DNA of 50,822 nucleotides from Tenacibaculum finnmarkense (GCF_900239185.1 NZ_OENA01000085.1:1123-51944); one strand, 5' to 3'; positions 16,004-24,998 are shown, counted from the first letter of the stretch. Made by a program: numbers and translations. The notes: generated by a model from the sequence alone, not told the origin.

Positions 16004-17221
16004 ATGAAGAAATCAATAGCCATTATTGGCGGTGGCGCGGCGGCACTTTTTGCTAGTGCATTTTTAGATACCAAAAAATTTGATGTTACTATTTATGAGC
16101 AAAAAAAATCGGTAGGACGCAAATTTTTAGTCGCTGGTGATGGCGGTTTTAATCTTAGCCACGGCGAAGATATTCATAAAATGATTGACAGATATACGCC
16201 TGATTATTTTCTTAAAAATGCCTTATTAAATTTTTCAAATGATGATTTACAGGCTTGGTTATTGAAATTAAATATCCCAACTTTTAAGGGAAGTAGCAAC
16301 CGAATTTACCCTGAAAAAGGCATCAAACCGATTAGTGTTTTATCAAAAATCAAACAATTTTCTTCGGATAAAGGTGTTCGTTTTTTATGTGATTACCAAT
16401 GGAAGGGTTGGGCTTCTGATAATAATTTGATTTTTGAACATCAAAATAATACTGAAAATAAAAACACTATTATTTCTGCCGATTATACTATTTTTTCTAT
16501 GGGAGGCGGAAGTTGGAAAATCACAGGTTCTGATGGTAATTGGTTGCCTATTTTTGAGGATAAAAGCATTAAAACACGTCCTTTTTTGCCTTCAAATTGT
16601 GCGTATAAAATTGCATGGAAACCTGATTTTATTTTAAAAAATGAAGGAAAACCTTTAAAAAACATTGCTCTTTCTTGCTTCGATAAAACCCAAAAAGGAG
16701 AGCTTGTAATTACAAAATTTGGCTTGGAAGGAAATGCTATTTATGCGTTAAGCCCAGAAATACAATCGCAACTTTCCCAAAACAAACAAGCAAGTATTTA
16801 TCTAGATTTAAAACCGATGTTTAGCTTAGATGAAATCTTCAAAAAAATAAACACATCGAATTACAGCATTACTGATATTCTTAAAAAAGTTTTAAAATTA
16901 AGCCCTGTTCAAATTGATTTATTAAAGTCATTTTTAACGAAAGAGGAATATCTTGATAAAAATATGTTAGCACAAAAAATAAAGTCCTTCCCGCTTATTA
17001 TAGAAGATTCTGCGCCGTTAAATGAAGCGATTTCTACAACTGGCGGCGTTTCTTTAAAACAGGTTACTGAAAATTTTGAGCTTATAAACCTTAAAAACAC
17101 GTTTTGCATCGGCGAAATGCTCGATTGGAATGCTCCAACGGGTGGTTATTTATTGCAAGCTTGTTTTAGTATGGGTGTTTTTGTTGCAGATTATTTAAAT
17201 GAAAAAGACATCAATAATTAA
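16004..17221 (+). CDS. NAD(P)/FAD-dependent oxidoreductase, BaiN/HI0933-like (TIGR03862 type)
   Basis: 405 residues. The N-terminus IAIIGGGAAALFASAFL is a Rossmann FAD-binding motif, followed by SVGRKFLVAGDGGFNLSHGED, which is characteristic of the HI0933/BaiN group; the C-terminus has CIGEMLDWNAPTGGYLLQACFSMG, the second FAD motif. This subgroup is sometimes called aminoacetone oxidase family, but the physiological substrate is unknown. A TAATTTTG box at 15992-15999 ends only five bases before the ATG, which suggests a very short or absent leader. Confidence 0.9.
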   Translation: MKKSIAIIGGGAAALFASAFLDTKKFDVTIYEQKKSVGRKFLVAGDGGFNLSHGEDIHKMIDRYTPDYFLKNALLNFSNDDLQAWLLKLNIPTFKGSSNRIYPEKGIKPISVLSKIKQFSSDKGVRFLCDYQWKGWASDNNLIFEHQNNTENKNTIISADYTIFSMGGGSWKITGSDGNWLPIFEDKSIKTRPFLPSNCAYKIAWKPDFILKNEGKPLKNIALSCFDKTQKGELVITKFGLEGNAIYALSPEIQSQLSQNKQASIYLDLKPMFSLDEIFKKINTSNYSITDILKKVLKLSPVQIDLLKSFLTKEEYLDKNMLAQKIKSFPLIIEDSAPLNEAISTTGGVSLKQVTENFELINLKNTFCIGEMLDWNAPTGGYLLQACFSMGVFVADYLNEKDINN

Positions 17222-17270
17222 TTATTAATGCCTTCTTCGTGTTTTTTTTAAATAACTTTTTACAGCCTCT

Positions 17271-17391
17271 GCTAGCGCGAGCGTCCCGCTCGTGACAAAA
17301 GCGAATAACAGTAGTAATACAGGAAAAAATGTATTATAACGAGTGATGATTTTAGCTTGTTTAACGGCATAAGCAAGATGCTTGCGCTAGC
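17271..17391. repeat. REP/MITE-like element with 8-bp terminal inverted repeats
   Basis: GCTAGCGC (17271-17278) and GCGCTAGC (17384-17391) are perfect inverted ends of a 121-base segment. Each end carries its own hairpin: CGAGCG/CGCTCG at the left and CAAG/CTTG at the right. The base composition is richer in G+C than the surroundings. The right end covers the stop codon of the gene at 17387. Similar GCGAGCG...CGCTCG hairpins are familiar from flavobacterial intergenic regions (memory, not checked). Confidence 0.6.
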
Positions 17392-17908
17392 TAGGGCTTT
17401 CATTTATATACAATAATAGATAGCCTAACGTAAAAAATATAAGTACAGAAGCTAGATATGAATATCCTCTATTTTTCAATAAATTTATTTCATTATTATC
17501 TAACTCTCTTTTATCATTAGTTTTTACAATTGAATAGCCATCAGTTCTGTAGCCACTTGTGTGTCTTTTATCAGGAACTCTGTTAGCTTTCCTTCTGTAT
17601 ATATTAATATCTTTTTGATTCAAATATTTAATTCCCTTATAGATAACAGCTATAATTCCAAACGGTATTATCTGTATTATTAATCCTTTTAATATAATAC
17701 CTAAACCTCCTCCTTTTATTTGTTTTTGAATAGACATATCAATATGTAATTCTTCTTGGTCTTCTTCTTTAAGAAAAGTTGTTGTTTCATTACTATTATA
17801 AATAGGAGTACCATGTTGATTCTTGTAAATTTTATTACTGACAACTTTTCCTCCATCACGACCAATTTGCCTTACGGCTGACCTTATAAATTCGTTGAAT
17901 AAGTTCAT
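17387..17908 (-). CDS. hypothetical membrane protein
   Basis: 173 residues. The N-terminus MNLFNEFIRSAVRQIGRDGGKVVSNKIY is amphipathic rather than a signal peptide; hydrophobic segments lie at about 72-95 (GIILKGLIIQIIPFGIIAVIY) and 150-168 (YLASVLIFFTLGYLLLY), so a two-helix inner-membrane protein is likely. I do not recognise a named domain. The stop codon is inside the right end of a repeat element, so the last few residues may have been altered by its insertion. A lipoprotein gene of unknown function lies 100 bases upstream on the same strand. Confidence 0.7.
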   Translation of the reverse strand: MNLFNEFIRSAVRQIGRDGGKVVSNKIYKNQHGTPIYNSNETTTFLKEEDQEELHIDMSIQKQIKGGGLGIILKGLIIQIIPFGIIAVIYKGIKYLNQKDINIYRRKANRVPDKRHTSGYRTDGYSIVKTNDKRELDNNEINLLKNRGYSYLASVLIFFTLGYLLLYINESPS

Positions 17909-18008
17909 TTTTTCTTTTTTTAGTATTTTCTATTCTAATTGTATTTTATATGATTATTTGCGTAGTTAAAAATAACTACGCAAATAAAATTAGATATCTA
18001 CTTATGCC

Positions 18009-18674
18009 TTATTCTAGAATTTTCCCATCACCAAATATTACTTTTTCAGGTTTCCAAACTACTTTTAAATCTTTCAAATCTTTGTTTCTTAATGTTTTGT
18101 CTTCTTCTCTGAATTGATTGTAGTCAGTTTGTGCATTATAAGTAACTTCTTCACCTGCTTCAATTGGTTTATCATACACGAAACTTAGTGAGTTAATTTT
18201 ATCATCAAATAAATTTGTAAATGTTATGTTTCCTTTTATAGCTCGTATTTTTTTGGCTGATTTGTTCTTTATTATAAATTTATAAGTAATATAATCTTCA
18301 TAATTATATTTTGTATAACCTTTATCAAAGCAAGATACTATAACTGCTTGATTAAGCCTTTTGTATTTTTCAATTTGTTCCTTTTCAGCTTTTTCAGCAA
18401 GTGCTTTTTGTTCTGCTTCAATTCTATCTTGTTCTACTTTCCATTTTTTTCCATTTTCTAGAATTTGAGAATATGTCATTTCTTCAATTTTCTCACCTTT
18501 AAATTTTAGCATGAGCATTGAGCCTGCTAATAATTCTAATTCAGTTGAGTCGATATTACTTTTAATAGCTTCAATATCTTCTTTAAATGTTTTTTCACTA
18601 AATTTTTTGTTCATTGGTGAGGAACAAGATAGAAGTAATGAGATGATTCCAATAAGTAAAAGTCCTTTTTTCAT
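18009..18674 (-). CDS. hypothetical lipoprotein with coiled coil
   Basis: 221 residues; signal peptide ending ISLLLSC with lipidated Cys17. A charged Glu/Lys-rich coiled coil spans about residues 75-105. The C-terminal half (about 107-205: YKFIIKNKSAKKIRAIKGNITFTNLF) looks like an Ig-like FxLYD-type beta domain. Likely anchored in the outer or inner membrane facing the periplasm. Function unknown. It is followed on the same strand by the two-helix membrane protein; together they form a hypothetical pair with no recognised partners. Confidence 0.75.
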   Translation of the reverse strand: MKKGLLLIGIISLLLSCSSPMNKKFSEKTFKEDIEAIKSNIDSTELELLAGSMLMLKFKGEKIEEMTYSQILENGKKWKVEQDRIEAEQKALAEKAEKEQIEKYKRLNQAVIVSCFDKGYTKYNYEDYITYKFIIKNKSAKKIRAIKGNITFTNLFDDKINSLSFVYDKPIEAGEEVTYNAQTDYNQFREEDKTLRNKDLKDLKVVWKPEKVIFGDGKILE

Positions 18675-18918
18675 ATTTTTTTTATTTTTTGCCTACTCTC
18701 TAATTCGGATTTTCGACTTTTCTCCGTTTTTATATTTAATTCATTAGCAACAACAAAACAAAATCCCTTCCCAAAAAAAAGAAACTTATACACCTCATTA
18801 TCAACTATAAACATAATTAATCTAAAAAACTTTTTATAACTTTTAAACTTTCTTTTCGCTTTTACTTTTGAATAATTCCTTCACAAATCACAAAAACTAT
18901 ATTAAATTTAAAAACCCC

Positions 18919-19683
18919 TTAAAACTTCTCAAAAACTCCCAATCCGAATAAGGCAAAATCATATTTTACAGGGTCTTCGCTGTCTAGTTTTCTAAGCGAA
19001 GTATCTAATTCTAATAACGCTTTGGCATCGTTTTGTTTTCTCGTTAAAAGACCCAATTTACGCCCAACATTTCCAGAATGAACATCTAACGGACACGACA
19101 AAATGGCGGGTGATATATTTTTCCAAAGACCAAAATCTACGCCTGTATTGTCATTTCTAATCATCCACCTAAGCCACATATTAATTCTTTTACATGCCGA
19201 TTTTTTATACGGATCAGATACGTGTTTTGTGGTTCTGCTTGGGTGTTCTATTTCAAAAAATATCTTTTTCAATTCATGAATTGCAGGTTGTAAAGAATCT
19301 TTGGAAGCGTGTTTATTGAAAATATTTTCTAAGCCATTATGATGTGTATAAATATGTTTTAACGCCTTTATAAAATGTGAAAAATCGATAGCATTAAAAG
19401 TTCTATGCACAAAACCATCTAAGTTTTCTAAATGATGTTCTTGATGATTCATTACAAAATCGTAGGGCGAATTCCCTAGCAAATCCATCATTTTATTGGC
19501 ATTTTTTAAGATGCTTTTCCTATTTCCCCAAGCAATTGTTGCTGCCAAAAAACCCGAAATTTCAATATCTTCTTTCACAGAAAATTTGTGTGGAATCGAA
19601 ATTGGATCGGGGGCAATAAAGTCAAAACTATTATATTGCTGTACTTTTGCGTCTAAAAACTCTTTTAATTCATTTGGATTCAA
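18919..19683 (-). CDS. TIGR02757 family protein (DUF2400)
   Basis: 254 residues, usual length for the family, with IAWGNRKSILKNANKMMDLL near the N-terminus and LSCPLDVHSGNVGRKLGLL in the C-terminal half. The latter block resembles the helix-hairpin-helix-bearing fold of DNA glycosylases, but no catalytic function has been shown. It is divergent from the DUF6122 gene, with about 100 bases between them. The 244 bases downstream (18675-18918) hold no feature I can support. Confidence 0.88.
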   Translation of the reverse strand: MNPNELKEFLDAKVQQYNSFDFIAPDPISIPHKFSVKEDIEISGFLAATIAWGNRKSILKNANKMMDLLGNSPYDFVMNHQEHHLENLDGFVHRTFNAIDFSHFIKALKHIYTHHNGLENIFNKHASKDSLQPAIHELKKIFFEIEHPSRTTKHVSDPYKKSACKRINMWLRWMIRNDNTGVDFGLWKNISPAILSCPLDVHSGNVGRKLGLLTRKQNDAKALLELDTSLRKLDSEDPVKYDFALFGLGVFEKF

Positions 19684-19786
19684 AATGGCGGCTATTTTGT
19701 GTGATTATCTGGTAAAAGTAATCGATTTAAAAAACAGTAGCAATTTCATTCCTTATTTTTAAACATCATTTTTAAAATCATTTTCG

Positions 19787-20182
19787 TTGGATTTCATCAA
19801 AACACAAACAGTAGTTCATTATTTCTTACACTTCGGATTTCCTATTTTAATCGGATATTTTTTCTTCAGAAAAGAATGGAAAAAAGTCGCACTAATTTTA
19901 ATTTCAACGATGTTAGTCGATTTAGACCATCTTTTTGCAACACCAATATTTCAAGAAAATCGGTGCAGTTTTGGTTTTCATATTTTACATACCTACTATG
20001 CAATGGCTTTGTATGTCGTGTTATTATTTTTCAAAAAACCCTATAATTTCATCGGATTAGGGCTTTTATTACACATGATTACCGATTTAATCGATTGTTT
20101 ATTTATGTTTTATCAATGTAAAACCTGTTATGTAAATACGCCTGCTCAAGGTGTTTTGGAATTTATAATGAAGTTTTTTTAG
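19787..20182 (+). CDS. DUF6122 family membrane protein, TTG start
   Basis: 131 residues, four predicted membrane helices, with VDLDHLFATPIFQENRCSFGFHILHTYYA, a His/Asp-rich block typical of the DUF6122 family (distantly like metal-dependent membrane hydrolases). The frame is closed by TAA at 19760-19762 and the only usual start codon before the first helix is TTG at 19787; the first ATG lies inside the conserved region. Function unknown. A terminator follows at 20298. Confidence 0.85.
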   Translation: MDFIKTQTVVHYFLHFGFPILIGYFFFRKEWKKVALILISTMLVDLDHLFATPIFQENRCSFGFHILHTYYAMALYVVLLFFKKPYNFIGLGLLLHMITDLIDCLFMFYQCKTCYVNTPAQGVLEFIMKFF

Positions 20183-20297
20183 CGACTATACTATCTTTTT
20201 AAGAAACTACGGAAAATCAGAATACGATGCTGAAAATAAATTTAGCATAACGATAATTTGGTTTAATTTCAATATTAATCTCAAACAAAAACGCATA

Positions 20298-20324
20298 AAA
20301 AACCCCGCTAAAAGCAGGGTTTTT
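20298..20324. terminator. terminator between convergent DUF6122 and rimO genes
   Basis: AAAAACCC-GC (20298-20308) pairs with GC-GGGTTTTT (20314-20324) with one mismatch and a TAAAA loop; A and T tracts on both sides allow use in both directions. Confidence 0.85.
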
Positions 20325-20395
20325 ATAATTTTTATCTTTTCAAAAAACTTTCAAAAAATTTCAAAATCTTTATAAATCTTTCAGAAAACATCTTA

Positions 20396-21757
20396 TTAAT
20401 GATTTATTTTCTTACGCTGATTTAAACTTGTTGGCTTTTCTTGCTTTACAAGCGGAGTTCCGTATAAATCAAAATCACCCGCTTCATCAATTTTAATATC
20501 GATAAATTCTCCTAATTTAATATAATGTTTTGTAGCATCTACAATTACATCATTATCAACATCTGGCGAATCGTATTCAGTACGCCCGTAAAAATATTCA
20601 CCATCTTTTCTGTCGAATAAACAACGGTAGGTTTTACCAATTTTTGCCTGGTTTAATTCCCAAGAAATTTGCCCTTGCACTTCCATTATTTCATTTACTC
20701 TTCGGAATTTTACATCCGCAGGAACATCATCTTCTAAAACAAAAGCACCTGTATTTTCTTCATGAGAATATTCAAAAGCTCCCATTCTTTCGAAACGCAT
20801 TTCTTCAACCCATGCTTTTAATTCTTCAAATTGTTCCTCTGTTTCACCAGGATATCCAACAATTAAAGTAGTTCTAATTGCCATTTTTGGCACAGCTTCT
20901 CTAAACTTATGAATTAAGGCAGTTGTTTTTTCGTGGGTTGTTCCACGTTTCATCGATTTTAAAATTTCCGTATTAATATGTTGCAACGGAATATCTAAAT
21001 AATTACAAACCTTTGGCTCGTTTTTCATTACCTCTAAAACATCCATCGGAAAACCTGAAGGAAAGGCATAATGCAAACGAATCCATTCAATTCCATCAAC
21101 TTTTACCAGCTCTTTTAATAAATCAGCTAAGGCACGTTTTTTATAAATATCCAACCCATAATAGGTTAAATCTTGCGCGATTAACATCAATTCTTTGATT
21201 CCTTTTTTAGCTAATTTAGTCGCTTCAATAATAATATCTTCAATCGGTGTCGATTTGTGTTTTCCTCTCATTAAAGGAATTGCACAAAATGAACATGGGC
21301 GATCGCAACCTTCGGCAATTTTTAAATATGCGTAATGTTTTGGCGTCGTTGTTAAACGCTCTCCGATTAATTCATGCTTATAATCCGCCTCTAAAACCTT
21401 TAATAATTCAGGTAATTCATGGGTTCCAAAATACTGATCTACATTTTTAATTTCGTTTTCTAAATCGGGTTTATAGCGCTCGCTTAAACATCCTGAAACA
21501 AAAACTTTATCTATTTCACCCGCTTCTTTACGTTGTGCGTAATGCAAAATGGTATCAATACTTTCTTCTTTGGCTTTTCCGATAAAACCGCAGGTATTGA
21601 TAACTACAATATTACCATCATCTTCAGGATCTTCATGAACTACGTTTTTACCATTGGCTTTTAATTGTCCCATTAAAATTTCACTATCGTAAATGTTTTT
21701 AGAACATCCTAAGGTTACTACGTTGATTTTATTCTGCTTTGGTGATTTTGTGCGCAT
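20396..21757 (-). CDS. rimO: ribosomal protein S12 methylthiotransferase RimO
   Basis: 453 residues. It adds a methylthio group to an aspartate of ribosomal protein S12. Three N-terminal cysteines (TLGCSKN, NTCGF, SGCLSE) bind one iron-sulfur cluster; the radical-SAM motif is CDRPCSFC; a TRAM domain occupies the C-terminal 70 or so residues. GRTEYDSPDVD is typical of RimO rather than MiaB or MtaB. In related genomes rimO lies next to ftsY; here a secreted protein gene and repeat copy 4 separate them. No promoter box was found in the 450-base gap upstream. Confidence 0.96.
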   Translation of the reverse strand: MRTKSPKQNKINVVTLGCSKNIYDSEILMGQLKANGKNVVHEDPEDDGNIVVINTCGFIGKAKEESIDTILHYAQRKEAGEIDKVFVSGCLSERYKPDLENEIKNVDQYFGTHELPELLKVLEADYKHELIGERLTTTPKHYAYLKIAEGCDRPCSFCAIPLMRGKHKSTPIEDIIIEATKLAKKGIKELMLIAQDLTYYGLDIYKKRALADLLKELVKVDGIEWIRLHYAFPSGFPMDVLEVMKNEPKVCNYLDIPLQHINTEILKSMKRGTTHEKTTALIHKFREAVPKMAIRTTLIVGYPGETEEQFEELKAWVEEMRFERMGAFEYSHEENTGAFVLEDDVPADVKFRRVNEIMEVQGQISWELNQAKIGKTYRCLFDRKDGEYFYGRTEYDSPDVDNDVIVDATKHYIKLGEFIDIKIDEAGDFDLYGTPLVKQEKPTSLNQRKKINH

Positions 21758-22207
21758 TGTGCTATAAAAATTTTAGGTTGCAAAGATACTGTTTAAAAAA
21801 AGATTTTACAGCCTGTTTTTTTATAAGTAAATAGAACTTTAATCGCTACTAATTGTAGCGGTTATTAAAAAATTAAAGAAACTTGCATTCGATTTGTTGT
21901 TTTTCTGCTATAAAAATTTTTTGAAGCAATTTCCCGCTTTCCGCACTCGCTTTTTTTATTTTTTTAAAAGAAAAAAACAAAAAAGAGCTCAAACAATTGC
22001 TACAATCGGGGCTAGGCATTTGTACTAATTTTAAACTATTCGATTACTTTGTTTATACCCGTTTCAATTTCATCTGAAAAAAATTATCACATAAAAATTA
22101 AGAAATCACATCGGTTAACGAGAGTTTATTTCAGCATGACGTTTATATTTCATTTTTGTAAATTCGCAGCTTTATACACCATTCTGAAACAGCAACTATT
22201 AAACAGC
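21758..22207. other. 450-base intergenic region with repeat copy 4
   Basis: Divergent region between rimO and the secreted protein. It holds a 9-bp hairpin at 21841-21863 (AATCGCTAC/GTAGCGGTT) of unknown role and repeat copy 4 at 21924-22031. A longer open frame reaches back to 22049, but its first 53 codons look like non-coding sequence ahead of a signal peptide. Confidence 0.65.
21924..22031 (-). repeat. dispersed repeat, copy 4 (inverted)
   Basis: The reverse complement begins AAATTAGTACAAATGCC, passes CTAGCCCCGATTG, GAGCTC, an A/T hairpin and ends GCGGGAAATTGCTTC. It matches copies 1 and 2 outside the hairpin arms; the GTAGCAATTG segment after CCCCGATT agrees instead with copy 3. It lies in a divergent intergenic region, so the repeat cannot be simply a terminator. 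Confidence 0.88.
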
Positions 22208-23394
22208 ATGAAAAAAGCATTCTTTATTTTTATTATCATTTTATCTTCAAATGCAAGCGGACAAACCCTAAAAGACTCGATCAATATTATTTACAAAAAC
22301 TATTTTAATTTATTAAACACCAAAGAAAAATTAGATACTATTGTTTTAAAAGTTGAAAATTTTGAAGAACTGATGGAGTCTAACAATCGAAAAATTAAAA
22401 GTTTAACCGATGCCGAGCTTTTTAGTTTAAAAAAACAGCTGCAACAACGAAGAAAAAAAATAGTCAATACCACTGATTTTGTTTTTGCAGCAAATGTGAG
22501 TTTAAATGCCATCAAACAATTAGATGCAACGAGCGATTATCTGACTAAAATATCAAGTTTAAACAATCCTGAAAATGCGGAATTAGGTTTTTCATTATCG
22601 AATCAAATTGCTATTATTATCGAAAAAAACATCTTTAAAGGAAAAAGTAAAATCAATGGAATTAAAAAATCAAAGTTTTTACTTTTTGTTGATAATATTA
22701 TCAAATCGCCGATAACCAAAACAATAAGTAGCGCAATGCCCATTGTTAATTCGATTAAATCTATTGTCGATTTAGTAATCGGAAATGCTATAAAAGATAA
22801 AAATGTGTCTATAAATCATATTGTTGAACTAAAAAAATCATTAAAAGTATATTTAGAACATTATGAAGGTTTGGCAAAATGTCAAGTTAATTTTGAACAA
22901 AATTTAAGAACATTAGATATCAGAAAAAAAGGATTGGTGTTGTTATTAACTCAATATACCACCGAGCGTTCAAATACGTTAAACCCTAATATGATATCAG
23001 AAAAAGACAAAAAAACGTCTTTAACACAGCTAATAAACAGGTATTATACAAACACTATTGTACAGCAAAAGGTAGCGCAAATAATCAATTTAAAACCTTT
23101 TTCTTACAGCGCTCATTTAACCGATAATAAATTAATTTATCCAAATTATGCGTTAAATCAGGCAAAATTTATTAGAGATGAAATTGAATCTTTGAGTAAA
23201 GAATACGCCTCTACATTTATCAACTTGAACTTAAAAAAGTTTTACAAAAAAGTAAAAATATTGGTGATGCAACTAAAATAGACGCTAAAATAATTGATCT
23301 TGAAAGTAAATTATTGGAAGTAAAAAATGCCTTTGACGATAACTTAAATATCTATAAATTAAATTATACGTTTAAGACTTTAATTCGTTATTAA
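22208..23394 (+). pseudogene. secreted protein of unknown function, with a -1 frame change at 23233-23239
   Basis: The ATG at 22208 opens with a clear signal peptide (MKKAFFIFIIILSSNASGQ). The frame ends at 23281 after 357 codons, but the -1 frame is open from 23200 to a TAA at 23392-23394 and reads as a good continuation (KKVLQKSKNIGDATKIDAKI and onward, Leu/Lys-rich coiled-coil composition like the rest). The frames meet exactly at A AAA AAG (23233-23239), in phase with the upstream frame. Loss of one A from an A7 run, a sequencing error, or programmed -1 slippage would all give the same 395-residue product. No domain recognised; mostly helical. A terminator follows only after the second stop, which favours the longer product. 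Confidence 0.65.
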
Positions 23395-23411
23395 TTTTTT
23401 CAGTAAAACAC

Positions 23412-23438
23412 AAAAAACTCCCAATTTGGGAGTTTTTT
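23412..23438. terminator. terminator shared with ftsY
   Basis: AAAAAACTCCC (23412-23422), loop AATTT, GGGAGTTTTTT (23428-23438). It is 18 bases past the stop of the extended frame and 37 bases past the ftsY stop on the other strand. Confidence 0.9.
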
Positions 23439-23474
23439 TATATTTATAATTTTAAAAAATATGTTTAAAATTTC

Positions 23475-24428
23475 TTATTTAAAGAAAGAATCTACAAATT
23501 CATGTTTATTAAACACTTGTAAATCATCAATTGCTTCACCAACACCAATATATTTTACAGGAATCTGAAACTGATCAGAAATACCAATAACAACACCACC
23601 TTTTGCAGTTCCATCTAACTTGGTAACTGCTAACGAAGTAACTTCTGTCGCTTTGGTAAATTGCTTTGCTTGTTCAAAAGCATTCTGACCTGTCGAACCG
23701 TCTAAAACTAACAATACTTCATGCGGTGCATTGGGTATTACTTTTTGCATTACACGTTTAATCTTCGTTAATTCATTCATTAAATTAACCTTATTATGTA
23801 AACGACCAGCGGTATCAATAATAATAACATCGGCATTTTGATTAATACCAGAGGTAACCGTATCAAACGCCACAGACGCAGGATCAGACCCCATTTCTTG
23901 ACGCACAATTGGCACATCAGTTCTATCTGCCCAAACCTGTAATTGGTCAATTGCTGCGGCTCTAAAAGTATCAGCAGCTCCTAAAACAACACTCAAGCCT
24001 TGCTTTTTAAACTGCGATGCTAACTTACCAATCGTAGTTGTTTTACCAACACCATTTACACCAACCACCATTATTACATGCGGTTTATTATTGGTAGGAA
24101 CGGTAAATTCGGTAGCATCTTTCGTGTTTGTTTCAGAAAGTAAACCCGCAATCTCATCTCTAAGAATTTGGTTTAATTCATCAGTTCCCACGTATTTATC
24201 TCTAGCAACTCGAGCTTCAATTCTATCAATAATTTTCAATGTAGTAGCTACACCAACATCCGAAGAAACTAATATTTCTTCTAAATTATCTAAAACAGCA
24301 GCATCGACTTTTGTTTTTCCTGCAACGGCTTTAGATAATTTAGAGAAAAAACTTGTTTTTGTTTTTTCTAGTCCTTTGTCTAATGTTTCTTTCTTCTCTC
24401 TTGAGAAAATTTTCTTAAAAAAACTCAT
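23475..24428 (-). CDS. ftsY: signal recognition particle receptor FtsY
   Basis: 317 residues, a form without the long acidic A domain of E. coli. The N domain occupies about 1-95 and the GTPase G domain follows: GVNGVGKTT (G1), the SRP-GTPase insertion DTFRAAAIDQLQVW, DTAGR (G3) and TKLDGTAKGG (G4/G5). FtsY docks ribosome-SRP complexes at the membrane. A TAAGTTTG box (reverse of 24470-24477) gives it its own likely promoter, as a terminator separates it from the DUF4295-rpmG-rpmB transcript. Confidence 0.96.
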   Translation of the reverse strand: MSFFKKIFSREKKETLDKGLEKTKTSFFSKLSKAVAGKTKVDAAVLDNLEEILVSSDVGVATTLKIIDRIEARVARDKYVGTDELNQILRDEIAGLLSETNTKDATEFTVPTNNKPHVIMVVGVNGVGKTTTIGKLASQFKKQGLSVVLGAADTFRAAAIDQLQVWADRTDVPIVRQEMGSDPASVAFDTVTSGINQNADVIIIDTAGRLHNKVNLMNELTKIKRVMQKVIPNAPHEVLLVLDGSTGQNAFEQAKQFTKATEVTSLAVTKLDGTAKGGVVIGISDQFQIPVKYIGVGEAIDDLQVFNKHEFVDSFFK

Positions 24429-24575
24429 AGTTAAATTTTACAATCATTTATAAAGGTTAAAAACCATACCAAACTTATTCTATAGTCAAATTGTCACGCT
24501 ATTTGTCATTCTAACAAGTATATTAGAAACACAAAAAAGAGCTAACGTCCAAAAATACAGTTTTTTAGCACAAAA

Positions 24576-24605
24576 AAAAGCTACTCTCTTATGAAAGTAG
24601 CTTTT
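24576..24605 (-). terminator. terminator after rpmB-rpmG-DUF4295
   Basis: AAAAGCTACT (24576-24585) pairs with AGTAGCTTTT (24596-24605); on the minus strand it runs into a T8 tract 20 bases past the DUF4295 stop. Confidence 0.85.
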
Positions 24606-24625
24606 ATATATTTTGTAAACAAGTA

Positions 24626-24778
24626 TTAATTTTTCTTGATAAAATCATTTACTTGTGCAGGATCCATAATAGCTCCAACAAATGTATAAGCTCCTGTTTT
24701 TGGAGACTTTACCATTTTGATTGCTTTAGTTAATCTTTTCGCTCCTGTTTGTAACGATGCTACTGATTTCTTTGCCAT
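24626..24778 (-). CDS. DUF4295 small basic protein
   Basis: 50 residues (MAKKSVASLQTGAKRLTKAI at the start, ending DFIKKN). The family is restricted to Bacteroidota and nearly always follows rpmG, as here (38 bases downstream), which points to a ribosome-linked role. It is very basic, with no cysteines or membrane segments. Start and stop are unambiguous: ATG at 24778 and TAA at 24626-24628. Confidence 0.93.
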   Translation of the reverse strand: MAKKSVASLQTGAKRLTKAIKMVKSPKTGAYTFVGAIMDPAQVNDFIKKN

Positions 24779-24815
24779 GTTCTATGGTTTATTAAAGTTT
24801 TAAAAAAACTTTTAA

Positions 24816-24998
24816 TTATTTAATTTCTTTATGAACTGTCATCTTCTTTAAGATTGAATTAAATTTCTTTAATTCCATTCTATCAGGAGTGTTTTTTTTG
24901 TTCTTTGTAGTAATATAACGTGAAGTTCCTGGTAAACCAGTTGCTTTGTGTTCAGTACATTCTAATATAACCTGAACTCTGTTTCCTTTTTTTGCCAT
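24816..24998 (-). CDS. rpmG: 50S ribosomal protein L33
   Basis: 60 residues. [19 protein letters not shown] at the N-terminus and the C-terminal [17 protein letters not shown] are typical of L33. It has one cysteine only (no zinc-ribbon pairs), the zinc-independent form. It lies 27 bases downstream of rpmB in the same transcript. Confidence 0.97.
   Translation of the reverse strand: MAKKGNRVQVILECTEHKATGLPGTSRYITTKNKKNTPDRMELKKFNSILKKMTVHKEIK

Noticed and set aside
20644..21450. Several open frames opposite rimO
   Set aside because: All overlap rimO in antisense with His/Leu/Gln-rich composition; no initiation context or motifs.
22049..22207. N-terminal extension of the frameshifted secreted protein
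   Set aside because: The 53 extra codons include no conserved feature and put a signal peptide in mid-protein; ATG at 22208 gives a normal start.
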